Assembly: GCF_002157225.2 (NCBI RefSeq)
Contig: NZ_CP020038.1
Location: forward strand, 2,131,001 to 2,195,000
Length of the DNA: 64,000 nucleotides
Direction: 5' to 3'
Origin: Agarilytica rhodophyticola
GTDB taxonomy: Bacteria > Pseudomonadota > Gammaproteobacteria > Pseudomonadales > Cellvibrionaceae
Below are positions 17,900 to 25,024 of the stretch, in pieces (positions within the stretch are counted from its first letter, which is position 1; each line of letters starts with the position of its first letter). Position numbers and translations under genes: made by a program. The notes under the pieces were generated by a model. That model searched no databases. It worked only from the letters and a program-made list of their open reading frames with translations, and was not told the origin of the DNA.

Positions 17900-18193
17900 C
17901 TATCGTTTTATAAATGTTGTGCCATCTGCCGTATTAAAACCACTTTTAGTAAGTTCTAGTGCTAACAATGCGCGTTTACCTCTATCGCTTTCTGTGACTA
18001 CTACAAATTGCGGTAATAAACGTTTTTGTCTAGCCCACTCTATAAGTGCTCTACCGTTGTCGTGCCCATTTAGGTAAAAATCTATTGCTAGAATAGAAAT
18101 ATAATGCTCCCTTAGCACTTTTTTTGCTGTACTACTATCATTGCAGTAAATATCAGCGTGATAACTCTCTCGTTTACTTAGAGCAACGCGCAT
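17900..18193 (-). CDS. Probable cREC (cyclic-phosphate processing receiver) domain protein
   Basis: A 97-residue single-domain protein from the ATG at 18193, which has AAGGAGAAGG-type ribosome site just upstream (a longer frame to 18259 lacks one). The order of motifs fits the small receiver-like cREC family: a short beta-alpha unit, then ILAIDFYLNGHDNGRALIEWA, RLLPQFVVVTES and DRGKRALLALELTKSGF. cREC domains are predicted to act in processing or sensing RNA cyclic-phosphate ends and are found with RNA-repair genes. It lies about 1 kb from NADAR, PARG and KptA genes, which fits an RNA or ADP-ribose repair context. Family call by eye; an ordinary degenerate response-regulator receiver is the alternative. 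Confidence 0.5.
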   Translation of the reverse strand: MRVALSKRESYHADIYCNDSSTAKKVLREHYISILAIDFYLNGHDNGRALIEWARQKRLLPQFVVVTESDRGKRALLALELTKSGFNTADGTTFIKR

Positions 18194-18330
18194 TGTCCTT
18201 CTCCTTTTTAAGCTATTTATAATGGGTCGTGCTTTAGGTTTTGTGCATCCCCTGCACATATGGAAAATCCTTTTGCAAAAATCGACGACTTGATTCTTTA
18301 TGTCAATAGTTTGATTTATTTACTTGTATT

Positions 18331-18376
18331 AAACGCAAAAGACCCCAGTTGTTGCCAACCGGGGTCTTTTGCGTTT
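18331..18376. terminator. Strong 16-bp hairpin upstream of the cREC-like gene
   Basis: AAACGCAAAAGACCCC (18331-18346) pairs perfectly with GGGGTCTTTTGCGTTT (18361-18376). The 14-nt interval can extend the helix through GTTG/CAAC after one mismatch. A second hairpin follows at 18379-18397 (CGGAAGG / CCTTCCG). On either strand the 3' arm is T-containing but lacks a clean T-run. It sits 138 bp upstream of the cREC-like start and could end transcription coming from the NADAR side. Confidence 0.6.
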
Positions 18377-18886
18377 ACCGGAAGGCATAGCCTTCCGTAA
18401 AGAAAGCTATTTATTTAAAACTATTGCTGTCAACTGCCATACAGATGTGTTGTGATCCGCGGTAACAGGTGTTTATTTCTGCGACTGGTTTTACGCGAGT
18501 CGATAAATAATAAAATGTGCCATACCACTGATAGTTGAAATTCATTGTTTGTTACCCAATATATTTACTTGTGTTGGTGAATCTTTTTAAACGATAAGCT
18601 TTAGGTTTCTCGATTACAATATTTATTTTTTGGCTGCTTTTTGCTCTATATCATTGGGTTATATGATTAACTTTTTCTTTAGAAGTGGAGTTACCCTATC
18701 GCGAAAATTTGCAATATTTTAAGCAGGGCCTATCGGAGAAATTTTACTAATAATTCAAAATTTCTCTGCCGGTAAATTATATTGTCCATCTATAAGAAAA
18801 TATTATAAAACTCATTTAAAATTGTATTTCTCCTTTAGTAGTTTAATACTCTAACGCCAACGTACTCAGCAATCCCATTCAGAGAC
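18377..18886. other. 510-bp gene-free stretch
   Basis: Apart from the short hairpin at 18379-18397, I see no open frame, tRNA or repeat. AT-rich in its right half. It lies between two strong hairpin clusters. Confidence 0.5.
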
Positions 18887-18888
18887 AA

Positions 18889-18929
18889 AAAAAAACCCGG
18901 AAAGCGTTTCTCGCCTTCCGGGTTTTTTT
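18889..18929. terminator. Bidirectional rho-independent terminator
   Basis: Arms AAAAAAACCCGGAA (18889-18902) and TTCCGGGTTTTTTT (18916-18929) form a 14-bp stem whose loop contains a further GCG/CGC pair. T-runs follow on both strands. It ends minus-strand transcripts from the NADAR side and any candidate RNA starting near 19095. Confidence 0.85.
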
Positions 18930-18938
18930 GTATTGCTA

Positions 18939-18974
18939 ACACTGGAAGGCGAGATGCCTACCAGTGTCTTTTTC
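18939..18974. terminator. Second hairpin adjoining the terminator, with alternative pairing
   Basis: ACACTGG (18939-18945) pairs with CCAGTGT (18961-18967), with an inner AGGC/GCCT stem; on the plus strand CTTTTTC follows. Its segment GGAAGGCGAGA (18944-18954) is also a perfect 11-base complement of TCTCGCCTTCC (18909-18919) in the neighbouring terminator, so the two structures are mutually exclusive on one RNA. Confidence 0.6.
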
Positions 18975-19101
18975 TAGCAGGCAAAGTATGGACGCGGGAG
19001 ATCCTCTTGGGCATTACCTACTGCCCCAGATATCCACGTAATAAAACTGCAATGTCTCGAAAGTAATAAAATCATAGTTTTCTCATACTTAGTTTGGGCG
19101 C

Positions 19102-19129
19102 ATTATAGTGCTACGTGTGAGAAATGCAA
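19102..19129 (-). promoter_or_regulatory. Sigma-70-type stable-RNA-like promoter
   Basis: Minus-strand TTGCAT, 16-bp spacer, TATAAT, then GCGCC. The GC-rich discriminator is typical of stable-RNA promoters under growth-rate control. It lies 67 bp past the NADAR stop and points toward the hairpin cluster. Confidence 0.5.
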
Positions 19130-19195
19130 TATATACACGGTAAACTTATATTTTTTGTAACTTATGGTGCCAGATTTAAATGTTATTTATAAATT

Positions 19196-19774
19196 TTAAA
19201 TACTCTTGATACTACTTGAAGTACTGAGCTTCTTTCTTACTACCATTAGAGCATAACCTAATAGGTTCAGGCCTTTCCATTTAAACGGGTTCTCTACATC
19301 ACTAGAGTCTGATGCTAGCCCGATACCCCATATTTTATCTACTGGGCTAGCTTCTACAAGAATTCTTTCTCCAGTCTTTAATAGAAAATCTCTTATTCTA
19401 TGATTCTGCCTAAATTTTTCTAGATTGCCTTGGACAACAATGTCAAACCGTTTCTGATTCCATAGCGCTTCGTTGAAATTATAAACAGATCTGCCGAGCT
19501 TTTTTGCTTCACCTGGAGTTGTTGCTGCAATAATTTTTTGCTCGGCAGTGTTATCCGAAAATAAACGAGCTTTCTCAGCCATCATATAATGTTCGGCGGT
19601 TGCGTAATGTATGCCATTAACACTAAAGCCTGCATTATACCATTGACTAAAACAGCTCTTGCTCACTTGATTCAACTTCTCTTTGTGACCCCAAAAAAAT
19701 AAGTATTTTACATGCTGCTTTGTCGCTACAAACTCTTGTAGGTGTTGATTATTTTGAATATCTATTATTTTCAT
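19196..19774 (-). CDS. NADAR family ADP-ribose N-glycosidase (YbiA-like)
   Basis: A 192-residue protein covering the whole NADAR domain: LFFWG, FSQWYNAGFSVNGIHYATAEH, YMMAEKARLF, AKKLGRSVYNF, ILVEASPVDKIWGIGL, NPFKWKGLNLLGYALM and VVR. The Glu of the AEH motif, and the SPVDxIWGIG and NPxxWxGxNxLG blocks, are the conserved active-site features. NADAR/YbiA enzymes cleave N-glycosidic bonds, including in riboflavin-pathway intermediates, and some remove ADP-ribose from guanine bases of nucleic acids. It starts 2 bp after the PARG-like gene ends, so they are translationally linked. In this context the ADP-ribose-removing role is more likely than riboflavin metabolism (inference). Confidence 0.92.
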   Translation of the reverse strand: MKIIDIQNNQHLQEFVATKQHVKYLFFWGHKEKLNQVSKSCFSQWYNAGFSVNGIHYATAEHYMMAEKARLFSDNTAEQKIIAATTPGEAKKLGRSVYNFNEALWNQKRFDIVVQGNLEKFRQNHRIRDFLLKTGERILVEASPVDKIWGIGLASDSSDVENPFKWKGLNLLGYALMVVRKKLSTSSSIKSI

Positions 19775-19776
19775 TG

Positions 19777-20625
19777 TTATTTGAAAACTAAAGTGTCTTT
19801 AAATATATTAAAAGTATGTTGATCATTAGATGAATCTAATACTGAGAAGCGAATATTCTCAAAGTGGTCATGAAATATACCTTCCTTACTTAGAGCATGT
19901 TGAAAATACCTAGCAATAAGCGCCGGATCATTTCTGAATACACCGCAGCCCCATGCGCCTAAAACAATATTTGTGTAACCATGTTCATATGCTATAGCGA
20001 GTACCATATTGATGCGCTGCTTCATGACCTTTTCCGCCAACGATTTTTCTTGTTGCTTTAGTGAACCATAGTTGACAGCAGGAGCTGTAATAATCGACGT
20101 ACACCAAGGTGACTCTAACATTTTATCATTGTCGTCCCTAAACACCGGTACGGCAGGTGAATAAATTATATGATCTTGGTAGAGACAGCTTTTAAACTTT
20201 CGGTTATCTAAATACATACTCATGTAATGCGTGAGTGATGCATAAAGCGCACTAGCCCTTGTAAGGGCTTCTTCCTGTGCCTGACTACCGCCAAGAAAGC
20301 CTCCGCCAGGGTTTTTGGCTGAGGCAAAATTTAGACATATAACTTTATTACTCGTTTTTTCTAAAAGACATTTAGCGCCGGAAAAAGTCGTTTCATTGGC
20401 CACTTCAATGCAGGTGTTGAGGGCATTATCTTTACTACTTTTGTTGACGTCTGTGTCCACAAGCTCCAGAAGTGATTCAGGTGTGTAGTGAATAGAATTC
20501 GCTACACAGCCTTTTATTGAGTCAGTTAAATCTACAATTTTTCCATTAGCAGCTTTATAACTTCTTTCTTCTAGTATTCGAATGGTTTCTTGTGCGATTT
20601 GTGCTCGTTCAGTCCTATTTGTCAT
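19777..20625 (-). CDS. Microbial PARG-like macrodomain protein (TIGR02452 / DUF2263)
   Basis: A 282-residue protein. An N-terminal helical region (AQIAQETIRILEER) precedes a macrodomain with the catalytic PARG signature: NPGGGFLGGSQAQEE at about 108-122, containing the GGG loop and the adjacent QEE glutamates. Downstream are YSPAVPVFRDD, SIITAPAVNYG and NIVLGAWGCGVFRNDP, the ADP-ribose-binding loops of the bacterial-type family. Expected to hydrolyse ADP-ribose from macromolecules. It lies between the NrtR-type gene (114-bp gap) and the NADAR gene (2-bp gap). All visible catalytic residues are kept. Confidence 0.9.
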   Translation of the reverse strand: MTNRTERAQIAQETIRILEERSYKAANGKIVDLTDSIKGCVANSIHYTPESLLELVDTDVNKSSKDNALNTCIEVANETTFSGAKCLLEKTSNKVICLNFASAKNPGGGFLGGSQAQEEALTRASALYASLTHYMSMYLDNRKFKSCLYQDHIIYSPAVPVFRDDNDKMLESPWCTSIITAPAVNYGSLKQQEKSLAEKVMKQRINMVLAIAYEHGYTNIVLGAWGCGVFRNDPALIARYFQHALSKEGIFHDHFENIRFSVLDSSNDQHTFNIFKDTLVFK

Positions 20626-20739
20626 TCTATTTCCTTAATTTTTATTTATTATCTATTAGTAAAAATGCTTACCTTATAAGTTTTCACCAATAGGCATTTT
20701 TCCAGCTATTTTGGAAGCAATACGGTAACTATTTAATAT

Positions 20740-21489
20740 TTATGATCTTGGTCCTTCGATAATACGTGTAAATAGGAATTGCTCTCCATTTATACTTGTT
20801 CGATAGAGCTTTGCTGGTCTATTACTTCCCCGACGCATATTGCCGGTTTCTTCTATACATCCAGAATCTAGCATTCTCTTCCTGAATGACTTTTTCTCTA
20901 TTCCTGTACCGATAATTATTTCAAAAGTTTCCTGTAAATCCGTTAGGGTAAACTCATCAGATAACAGGTTTACCGGTAAAGAGGTATACAATACTTTTGC
21001 TTTTAGTCGTTCATGGCAAGCTGTTAATACCTCATTATGATCAAAAGCAAGTTTATAGTCGTTTTTTGCTTCTTCCACTGGAACCCATGCAATGTCTTCC
21101 GTTGTTTCGGTTAGTGATAGGTCAAGCTCTTTTGAAGAAATAAGTGCAAGATAAGCTATGGTGACAGACCAACCCCTCGGGTCACGCTTTTTGTTGCCAA
21201 ATGATCCGACTTGTTCTAAGTAAGGTGATTTTACACCTGTCTTCTCCTTTAATTTTCTATGAGCGGTGCTATCTAAGTTTTTATCTTTATCTAGATCTAT
21301 AAATCCTCCTGGTAACGCCCATTTACCTTTTGCAGGAAAATTTGCTCTTTTAATTAAAAGCACACAAAGTTCACTATCTCTCAAAGAAAATATACCCATA
21401 TCTACCGATGTCAATGGAACATCAAATTGGTGGATATCGTAATTTTCCAGAAACTCTTTCTCTGATGGATAGATCTGCTCTTTATACAT
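20740..21489 (-). CDS. NrtR-type Nudix-related transcriptional regulator
   Basis: A 249-residue protein with an N-terminal Nudix fold (about 20-155) and a C-terminal winged helix (about 165-245; FTLTDLQETFE, FRKRMLDSGCIEE, RPAKLYRTS), the NrtR/NadQ layout. The Nudix box is degenerate: GGFIDLDKDKNLDSTAHRKLKEKTGV keeps the frame but has Lys where the REUxEE motif needs Glu. This suggests it binds rather than hydrolyses its ligand, which for NrtR proteins is ADP-ribose or a related NAD product. It heads the NrtR-PARG-NADAR operon and is divergent from kptA across a promoter region full of palindromes, so it probably regulates both directions. Confidence 0.85.
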   Translation of the reverse strand: MYKEQIYPSEKEFLENYDIHQFDVPLTSVDMGIFSLRDSELCVLLIKRANFPAKGKWALPGGFIDLDKDKNLDSTAHRKLKEKTGVKSPYLEQVGSFGNKKRDPRGWSVTIAYLALISSKELDLSLTETTEDIAWVPVEEAKNDYKLAFDHNEVLTACHERLKAKVLYTSLPVNLLSDEFTLTDLQETFEIIIGTGIEKKSFRKRMLDSGCIEETGNMRRGSNRPAKLYRTSINGEQFLFTRIIEGPRS

Positions 21490-21517
21490 GGCTAATAGAA
21501 GGTTAGATAAAAATACA

Positions 21518-21570
21518 TTGACATTATGTTAGTGTGACACTATCTTAGTGTTAAAGAGACACTAAGTCAA
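21518..21570. promoter_or_regulatory. Overlapping divergent promoters with NrtR-like operators
   Basis: Plus strand toward kptA: TTGACA (21518-21523), 17-bp spacer, TATCTT (21541-21546). Minus strand toward the NrtR operon: TTGACT (21570-21565), 17-bp spacer, TAAGAT (21547-21542). The two -10 boxes overlap. Two palindromes of one half-site cover them: TAGTGT-G-ACACTA (21530-21542) and CTTAGTGT-N7-ACACTAAG (21544-21566). A regulator bound here would block both promoters. Assignment to the adjacent NrtR protein is inferred. Confidence 0.7.
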
Positions 21571-21642
21571 TAATTAACAAACCTAAAAACAAAAATAGAA
21601 AATATAAACGTAAAAAAGTAAAAAAATATAGGAAATTCTTAA

Positions 21643-22206
21643 ATGGAAAGTAAAAAATTAAAAAAGGGAAGTAAGCTTCTGAGCTATGTGTTGAGGCATG
21701 CCCCTGAAGTAATTGGCTTGACTCTAGATACCCAGGGTTGGGCTTTAGTCAGTGATATCGTCAAGTTAACTGAGCGTGGCAATACAAAGCTCACACGGCA
21801 GATGATCGAGTATATTGTTGCAAATAATGATAAGCAACGCTTTAGCTTTGATGATTCTGGGAAAAAAATCCGAGCGAATCAAGGGCACTCCATTACTGTA
21901 GATCTAGGTCTAGAAGCTCAGGTTCCTCCAGAGGTTTTATATCACGGAACAGCTTCACACCACTTGAGGCACATTCTTAAAGATGGCTTAGCTAAGAAAA
22001 ATCGACACCATGTACATTTGACTAAGGATGATACTACCGCAACAGTTGTGGGCCAAAGGCATGGCAAAGTAGTGATTTTAAAAGTGGATTCGCTGGCAAT
22101 GTACAATGATGGTTATCTATTCTATGTCTCTAGCAATGGCGTTTGGTTAACAGACCATGTGCCCACAGAATTTATTGAGGTTGTATCCCAGTCTAATACA
22201 ATATAG
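21643..22206 (+). CDS. kptA: RNA 2'-phosphotransferase, Tpt1/KptA family
   Basis: A 187-residue full-length KptA: KLLSYVLRHAPEVIGLTLDTQGW at the N-terminus (Arg-His pair), RFSFDDSGKKIRANQGHS, LYHGTA, HVHLTKDD and the C-terminal WLTDHVP. The enzyme transfers an RNA 2'-phosphate to NAD, through an ADP-ribosylated RNA intermediate, giving ADP-ribose 1'',2''-cyclic phosphate; some members also ADP-ribosylate 5'-phosphate ends. No RNA ligase that would leave a 2'-phosphate lies in this window. It is driven by the promoter at 21518-21546, which overlaps the operators of the divergent NrtR operon. Family call is firm; the biological substrate is open. Confidence 0.93.
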   Translation: MESKKLKKGSKLLSYVLRHAPEVIGLTLDTQGWALVSDIVKLTERGNTKLTRQMIEYIVANNDKQRFSFDDSGKKIRANQGHSITVDLGLEAQVPPEVLYHGTASHHLRHILKDGLAKKNRHHVHLTKDDTTATVVGQRHGKVVILKVDSLAMYNDGYLFYVSSNGVWLTDHVPTEFIEVVSQSNTI

Positions 22207-22241
22207 CTGAGCATATGGATTTGCGGATCTGTAGAATCTAA

Positions 22242-23135
22242 TTAACCAAGCTGTTCTTTTAAGAATTCAATAAAAGCTTTTGTTTTTGCAGGCATGGCTC
22301 TGCCGCTTGGTATAAGTGCGTTTACCGGTGGGCCTGGTATCGCGCTTTCTGGAAACAGTTCTACCAACTCCCCGTTTTTAATGGCTGAGTTTAGTGCTTT
22401 ATCGTAAGTTTGAGCGATGCCTAAACCTGAAATAACAGATTCTATAAAAGATCTGCCATCACTAAAAACGGCTAGAGGCGAGGGTGTCATTTCTGTTATT
22501 TCGTTATTGGATTCTTGAAACATCCAAGTGCGAAGCTTACCGGTATGTAATCGATATAATATTGCATCGTGATTTCGCAATTCTCCTAAATTCTTAGGTG
22601 TTCCCTTTTTCGATAAATATTCAGGTGATGCACACAAAATGCGTTTAGTATCGCAGAGTTTTTTTGCAATAAATGTGCTGTCATCCAGGTTACCGATTCT
22701 GACTACAATATCCCACTCGCCTTGGATAGCGTCTTCGAAGCGATCTGACAGGGATAGCTCAATAGAAACTTTGGGGTGCGTTTGAGTAAAGATGGGGAGG
22801 GATTTAACTACGTCGCGGCCAATTCCTATTGGTAAATTCACTCGTAGGCGGCCCGCGGCTTCATCTTTTCTGGCATCCAGAAGTAACTTAGCTTCATTGA
22901 TCGTATCGATAGCGTGTTTCGCTGCATCGAGAAAGATTTTTCCTTCCTCGGTTAATCGAATGCTACGTGTTGTGCGGTTAAACAGTTTTAGGCCTAGTTC
23001 CTCTTCCAGTCTTTTAACCGCTTTACCCGTACTTGATTTGGTCGAGTTCATGGAAGCTGCCGCGAGCGTGAAGCTACCGTATTCAGCAACGGCAATAAAG
23101 GCGACGATTTCATTTAACAGAGCATGTTGGAACAT
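22242..23135 (-). CDS. LysR family transcriptional regulator
   Basis: A 297-residue LysR-type regulator. The N-terminal winged helix (about 1-62) has FIAVAEYGSFTLAAASMN and KAVKRLEEELGLKLFNRTTR. The periplasmic-binding-like effector domain follows (LRVNLPIGIGRD, WDIVVRIGNLDD). It is divergent from the first peroxiredoxin-like gene across 196 bp, so it most likely controls that gene in response to an oxidant or electrophile; whether it also controls the later operon at 26487-31354 cannot be told. It is convergent with kptA (35-bp gap), so it is not part of the ADP-ribose cluster. Confidence 0.9.
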   Translation of the reverse strand: MFQHALLNEIVAFIAVAEYGSFTLAAASMNSTKSSTGKAVKRLEEELGLKLFNRTTRSIRLTEEGKIFLDAAKHAIDTINEAKLLLDARKDEAAGRLRVNLPIGIGRDVVKSLPIFTQTHPKVSIELSLSDRFEDAIQGEWDIVVRIGNLDDSTFIAKKLCDTKRILCASPEYLSKKGTPKNLGELRNHDAILYRLHTGKLRTWMFQESNNEITEMTPSPLAVFSDGRSFIESVISGLGIAQTYDKALNSAIKNGELVELFPESAIPGPPVNALIPSGRAMPAKTKAFIEFLKEQLG

Positions 23136-23331
23136 CTATTGTGTCCTGAGAGGATACTATGAGTCTCAAACTAGCATGTTTATCCTATAAAACTCAACAT
23201 TTAAACTGCTCCTATTGGTTGAACGCAGACGCTTCTTAGTAAGAGTCACCTTAAAAATGAGAAGAGTGATGCAACCATATCATATACGCGCGATCTTACT
23301 TTAACTTAATACCATAAATGAGGAATAGACT

Positions 23332-23994
23332 ATGTCTCTTCAAGAACAACTTGATGCATTTAAAGAACAGTTCAAAAAACAGGCTCCGGAGGGTGCCATT
23401 GAGGCCTTCGCGAGATCTTCTCAAGAATTAGCCGATAGCGGTCAAGTAGAAAAATCACTCAAGGTGGGTGATAAAGCTCCTCGTGCCGTATTGTTAGATC
23501 CCAATGGAGATGAAGTGACATTAGAGGAACTTCTTGCCAAGGGCCCTGTAGTTTTGACGTTTTATCGTGGTGTTTGGTGTCCATATTGCAATATAGATTT
23601 AAAAGCATTGGAAGCCGTTGCCGACGATATTCGCGCTAAAGGTGCTACATTAGTTGCTATCTCTATGCAGGGGGCGGCAGACAGTCGTAAATCCCAAAGA
23701 GATAACAAATTGAGTTACCCAATTCTTACCGATAAGGCCGGCGAGCTTGCAGATAAATTTGGTATTCGTTGGACGCTACAACCTTATGTTGTTGATTTTC
23801 ACAAAATGTTTAACGTCATTTTACCGACTATCCATGGTGATGATAAATGGAACTTGCCTATGCCAGCACGTTACGTTATCGATACCGATGGAACTATTGC
23901 TTATGCCGAGGTGAATCCAGATTATACTCGCCGTCCAGAGCCAAGTGATTTATTCCCTGTGCTCGATAAGCTGCAACAGACGACAATAGCGTAG
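23332..23994 (+). CDS. Peroxiredoxin-like (AhpC/TSA) protein, copy 1
   Basis: A 220-residue thioredoxin-fold protein. A helical N-terminus of about 40 residues precedes GDKAPRAVLLDPNGDEVTL and the active site FYRGVWCPYCN (Cys83, Cys86). A middle block ISMQGAADSRKSQRDNKLSYPIL and a C-terminal RYVIDTDGTIAYAEVNPDYTRRPEP follow. Most peroxiredoxins have a single Cys in TxxC; the CxxC here is typical of the peroxiredoxin-like family and suggests a thiol-disulfide reductase or atypical two-Cys peroxidase. Single gene, divergent from the LysR regulator. Two paralogues with the same motif lie at 26487 and 28634. Confidence 0.88.
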   Translation: MSLQEQLDAFKEQFKKQAPEGAIEAFARSSQELADSGQVEKSLKVGDKAPRAVLLDPNGDEVTLEELLAKGPVVLTFYRGVWCPYCNIDLKALEAVADDIRAKGATLVAISMQGAADSRKSQRDNKLSYPILTDKAGELADKFGIRWTLQPYVVDFHKMFNVILPTIHGDDKWNLPMPARYVIDTDGTIAYAEVNPDYTRRPEPSDLFPVLDKLQQTTIA

Positions 23995-24010
23995 TATTAA
24001 ATATTAGAAG

Positions 24011-24046
24011 CCTCTTTAATGTAACTAGTCATATATTAAAGAGGTT
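24011..24046. terminator. Hairpin between convergent peroxiredoxin-like and nitroreductase genes
   Basis: CCTCTTTAAT (24011-24020) pairs with ATTAAAGAGG (24035-24044), a perfect 10-bp stem with a 14-nt loop, 17 bp after the first gene's stop. Weak T-run. Confidence 0.55.
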
Positions 24047-24141
24047 AATAGATATCTATAAATAGTCGTCTAAGGTTAGCGTCAAAACTGCCTTTATTTT
24101 TTACTTAAATACTTATATAAGCAATATTTCTTTCTCTATTC

Positions 24142-24792
24142 CTACTTCTTTTCAAAAATATCATCTTCGCTGAATCGTACTTTTGTAAGCTTTTGGTTGT
24201 CGTCATTTTCAGACCTATAGCCAAACGCAAGTGCTACTAAACTTGTATAGTCGGACGTAGCAAGCCCCAATATTTCATCGTACGTATTGCGGTTAATACC
24301 TTCCATTGGGCAGCTATCGATCCCCAGTAGAGCAGCAGTTGTTATTGCCGATCCCAAGGCGATATACGCCTGTTTATTAATCCAGATAGCTTGATCTTCA
24401 GCGGATTTTTTTGCACAAGTTTCTGTTAGCATTTTACTGAAATCCTCAATGGAAGACTTCTCAATTTGTCTTATATTTACAATACTGTTGAAATATTTTT
24501 CCAGGTAATCAGTGCTTATGTGTTTCAAACCAGCGATAACAATTAATTTTGAAGATGTCAAGATTTTAGGTGCGTTTAATTTTACACAATCAGCCAAACT
24601 TTGCTTAATCTCACCGCTTTCTACTTCAATAAATTTCCATGGTTGTAGGCCGAAAGAGGAGGGGGATAGCCTTAGGGATTGTTTGATAGTATGCCAATCT
24701 TTATTGGTAATTTGAGCTCTTGTATTAAATATCTTTGTAGCATATCGCCAACGTAATGCGTCGATAATAGTATCTACATCTTTTGTATTCAT
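24142..24792 (-). CDS. NAD(P)H-dependent nitroreductase family flavoprotein
   Basis: A 216-residue NfsB-like flavoprotein with RWRYATKIFN near the N-terminus (FMN-binding Arg region), RLSPSSFGLQPWKFIEVE, and the late GIDSCPMEGINRNTYDEILG and ALAFGYR blocks. GGAGG lies 6 nt ahead of the ATG. The family reduces quinones, nitro compounds and other electrophiles with FMN and NAD(P)H. It stands on the minus strand inside the redox island, which fits a role in electrophile detoxification. Confidence 0.88.
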   Translation of the reverse strand: MNTKDVDTIIDALRWRYATKIFNTRAQITNKDWHTIKQSLRLSPSSFGLQPWKFIEVESGEIKQSLADCVKLNAPKILTSSKLIVIAGLKHISTDYLEKYFNSIVNIRQIEKSSIEDFSKMLTETCAKKSAEDQAIWINKQAYIALGSAITTAALLGIDSCPMEGINRNTYDEILGLATSDYTSLVALAFGYRSENDDNQKLTKVRFSEDDIFEKK

Positions 24793-25024
24793 AATTCCTC
24801 CGCAGGATAATCATTATTGCAATTAGACTTAAAATTTAAGTAGTGTGCGTCTGTCTAAGTCTTAATATTATGTCTTTGCGCTAAATTTTGAAGTTGCTTG
24901 TCTATTCTTCTAAGCAAACCCCAGCTAATACTCATATTTTATGGAAACTTAGGTAATTTATAGCGAGGTGGTTTAGCAGTGTGTAGGAGACAACAACTTA
25001 TTTTAAATATGGTACAGATACTTT

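Larger units (their letters stand above)
18887..19095 (-). ncRNA. Candidate stable structured RNA (about 209 nt)
   Basis: The minus strand has TTGCAT-N16-TATAAT (19129-19102) followed by the GC-rich discriminator GCGCC; ACTATAATGCGCC is identical to the sequence upstream of the tRNA gene at 41.67 kb. About 100-150 nt downstream come a hairpin (ACACTGG/CCAGTGT, 18967-18939) and a strong intrinsic terminator with T-run ending near 18887. GGGCA...TGCCC near 19026-19009 can form another stem. There is no coding frame. I could not match it to 6S, 4.5S, RNase P or tmRNA. It may instead be the 3' UTR and terminator of the NADAR operon. Confidence 0.45.

Noticed and set aside
18980-19030. GGACGCGGG motif resembling the T-arm end of tmRNA
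   Set aside because: The following bases do not give TTCGA and the closing CCCGC; no tRNA-like acceptor or tag frame.
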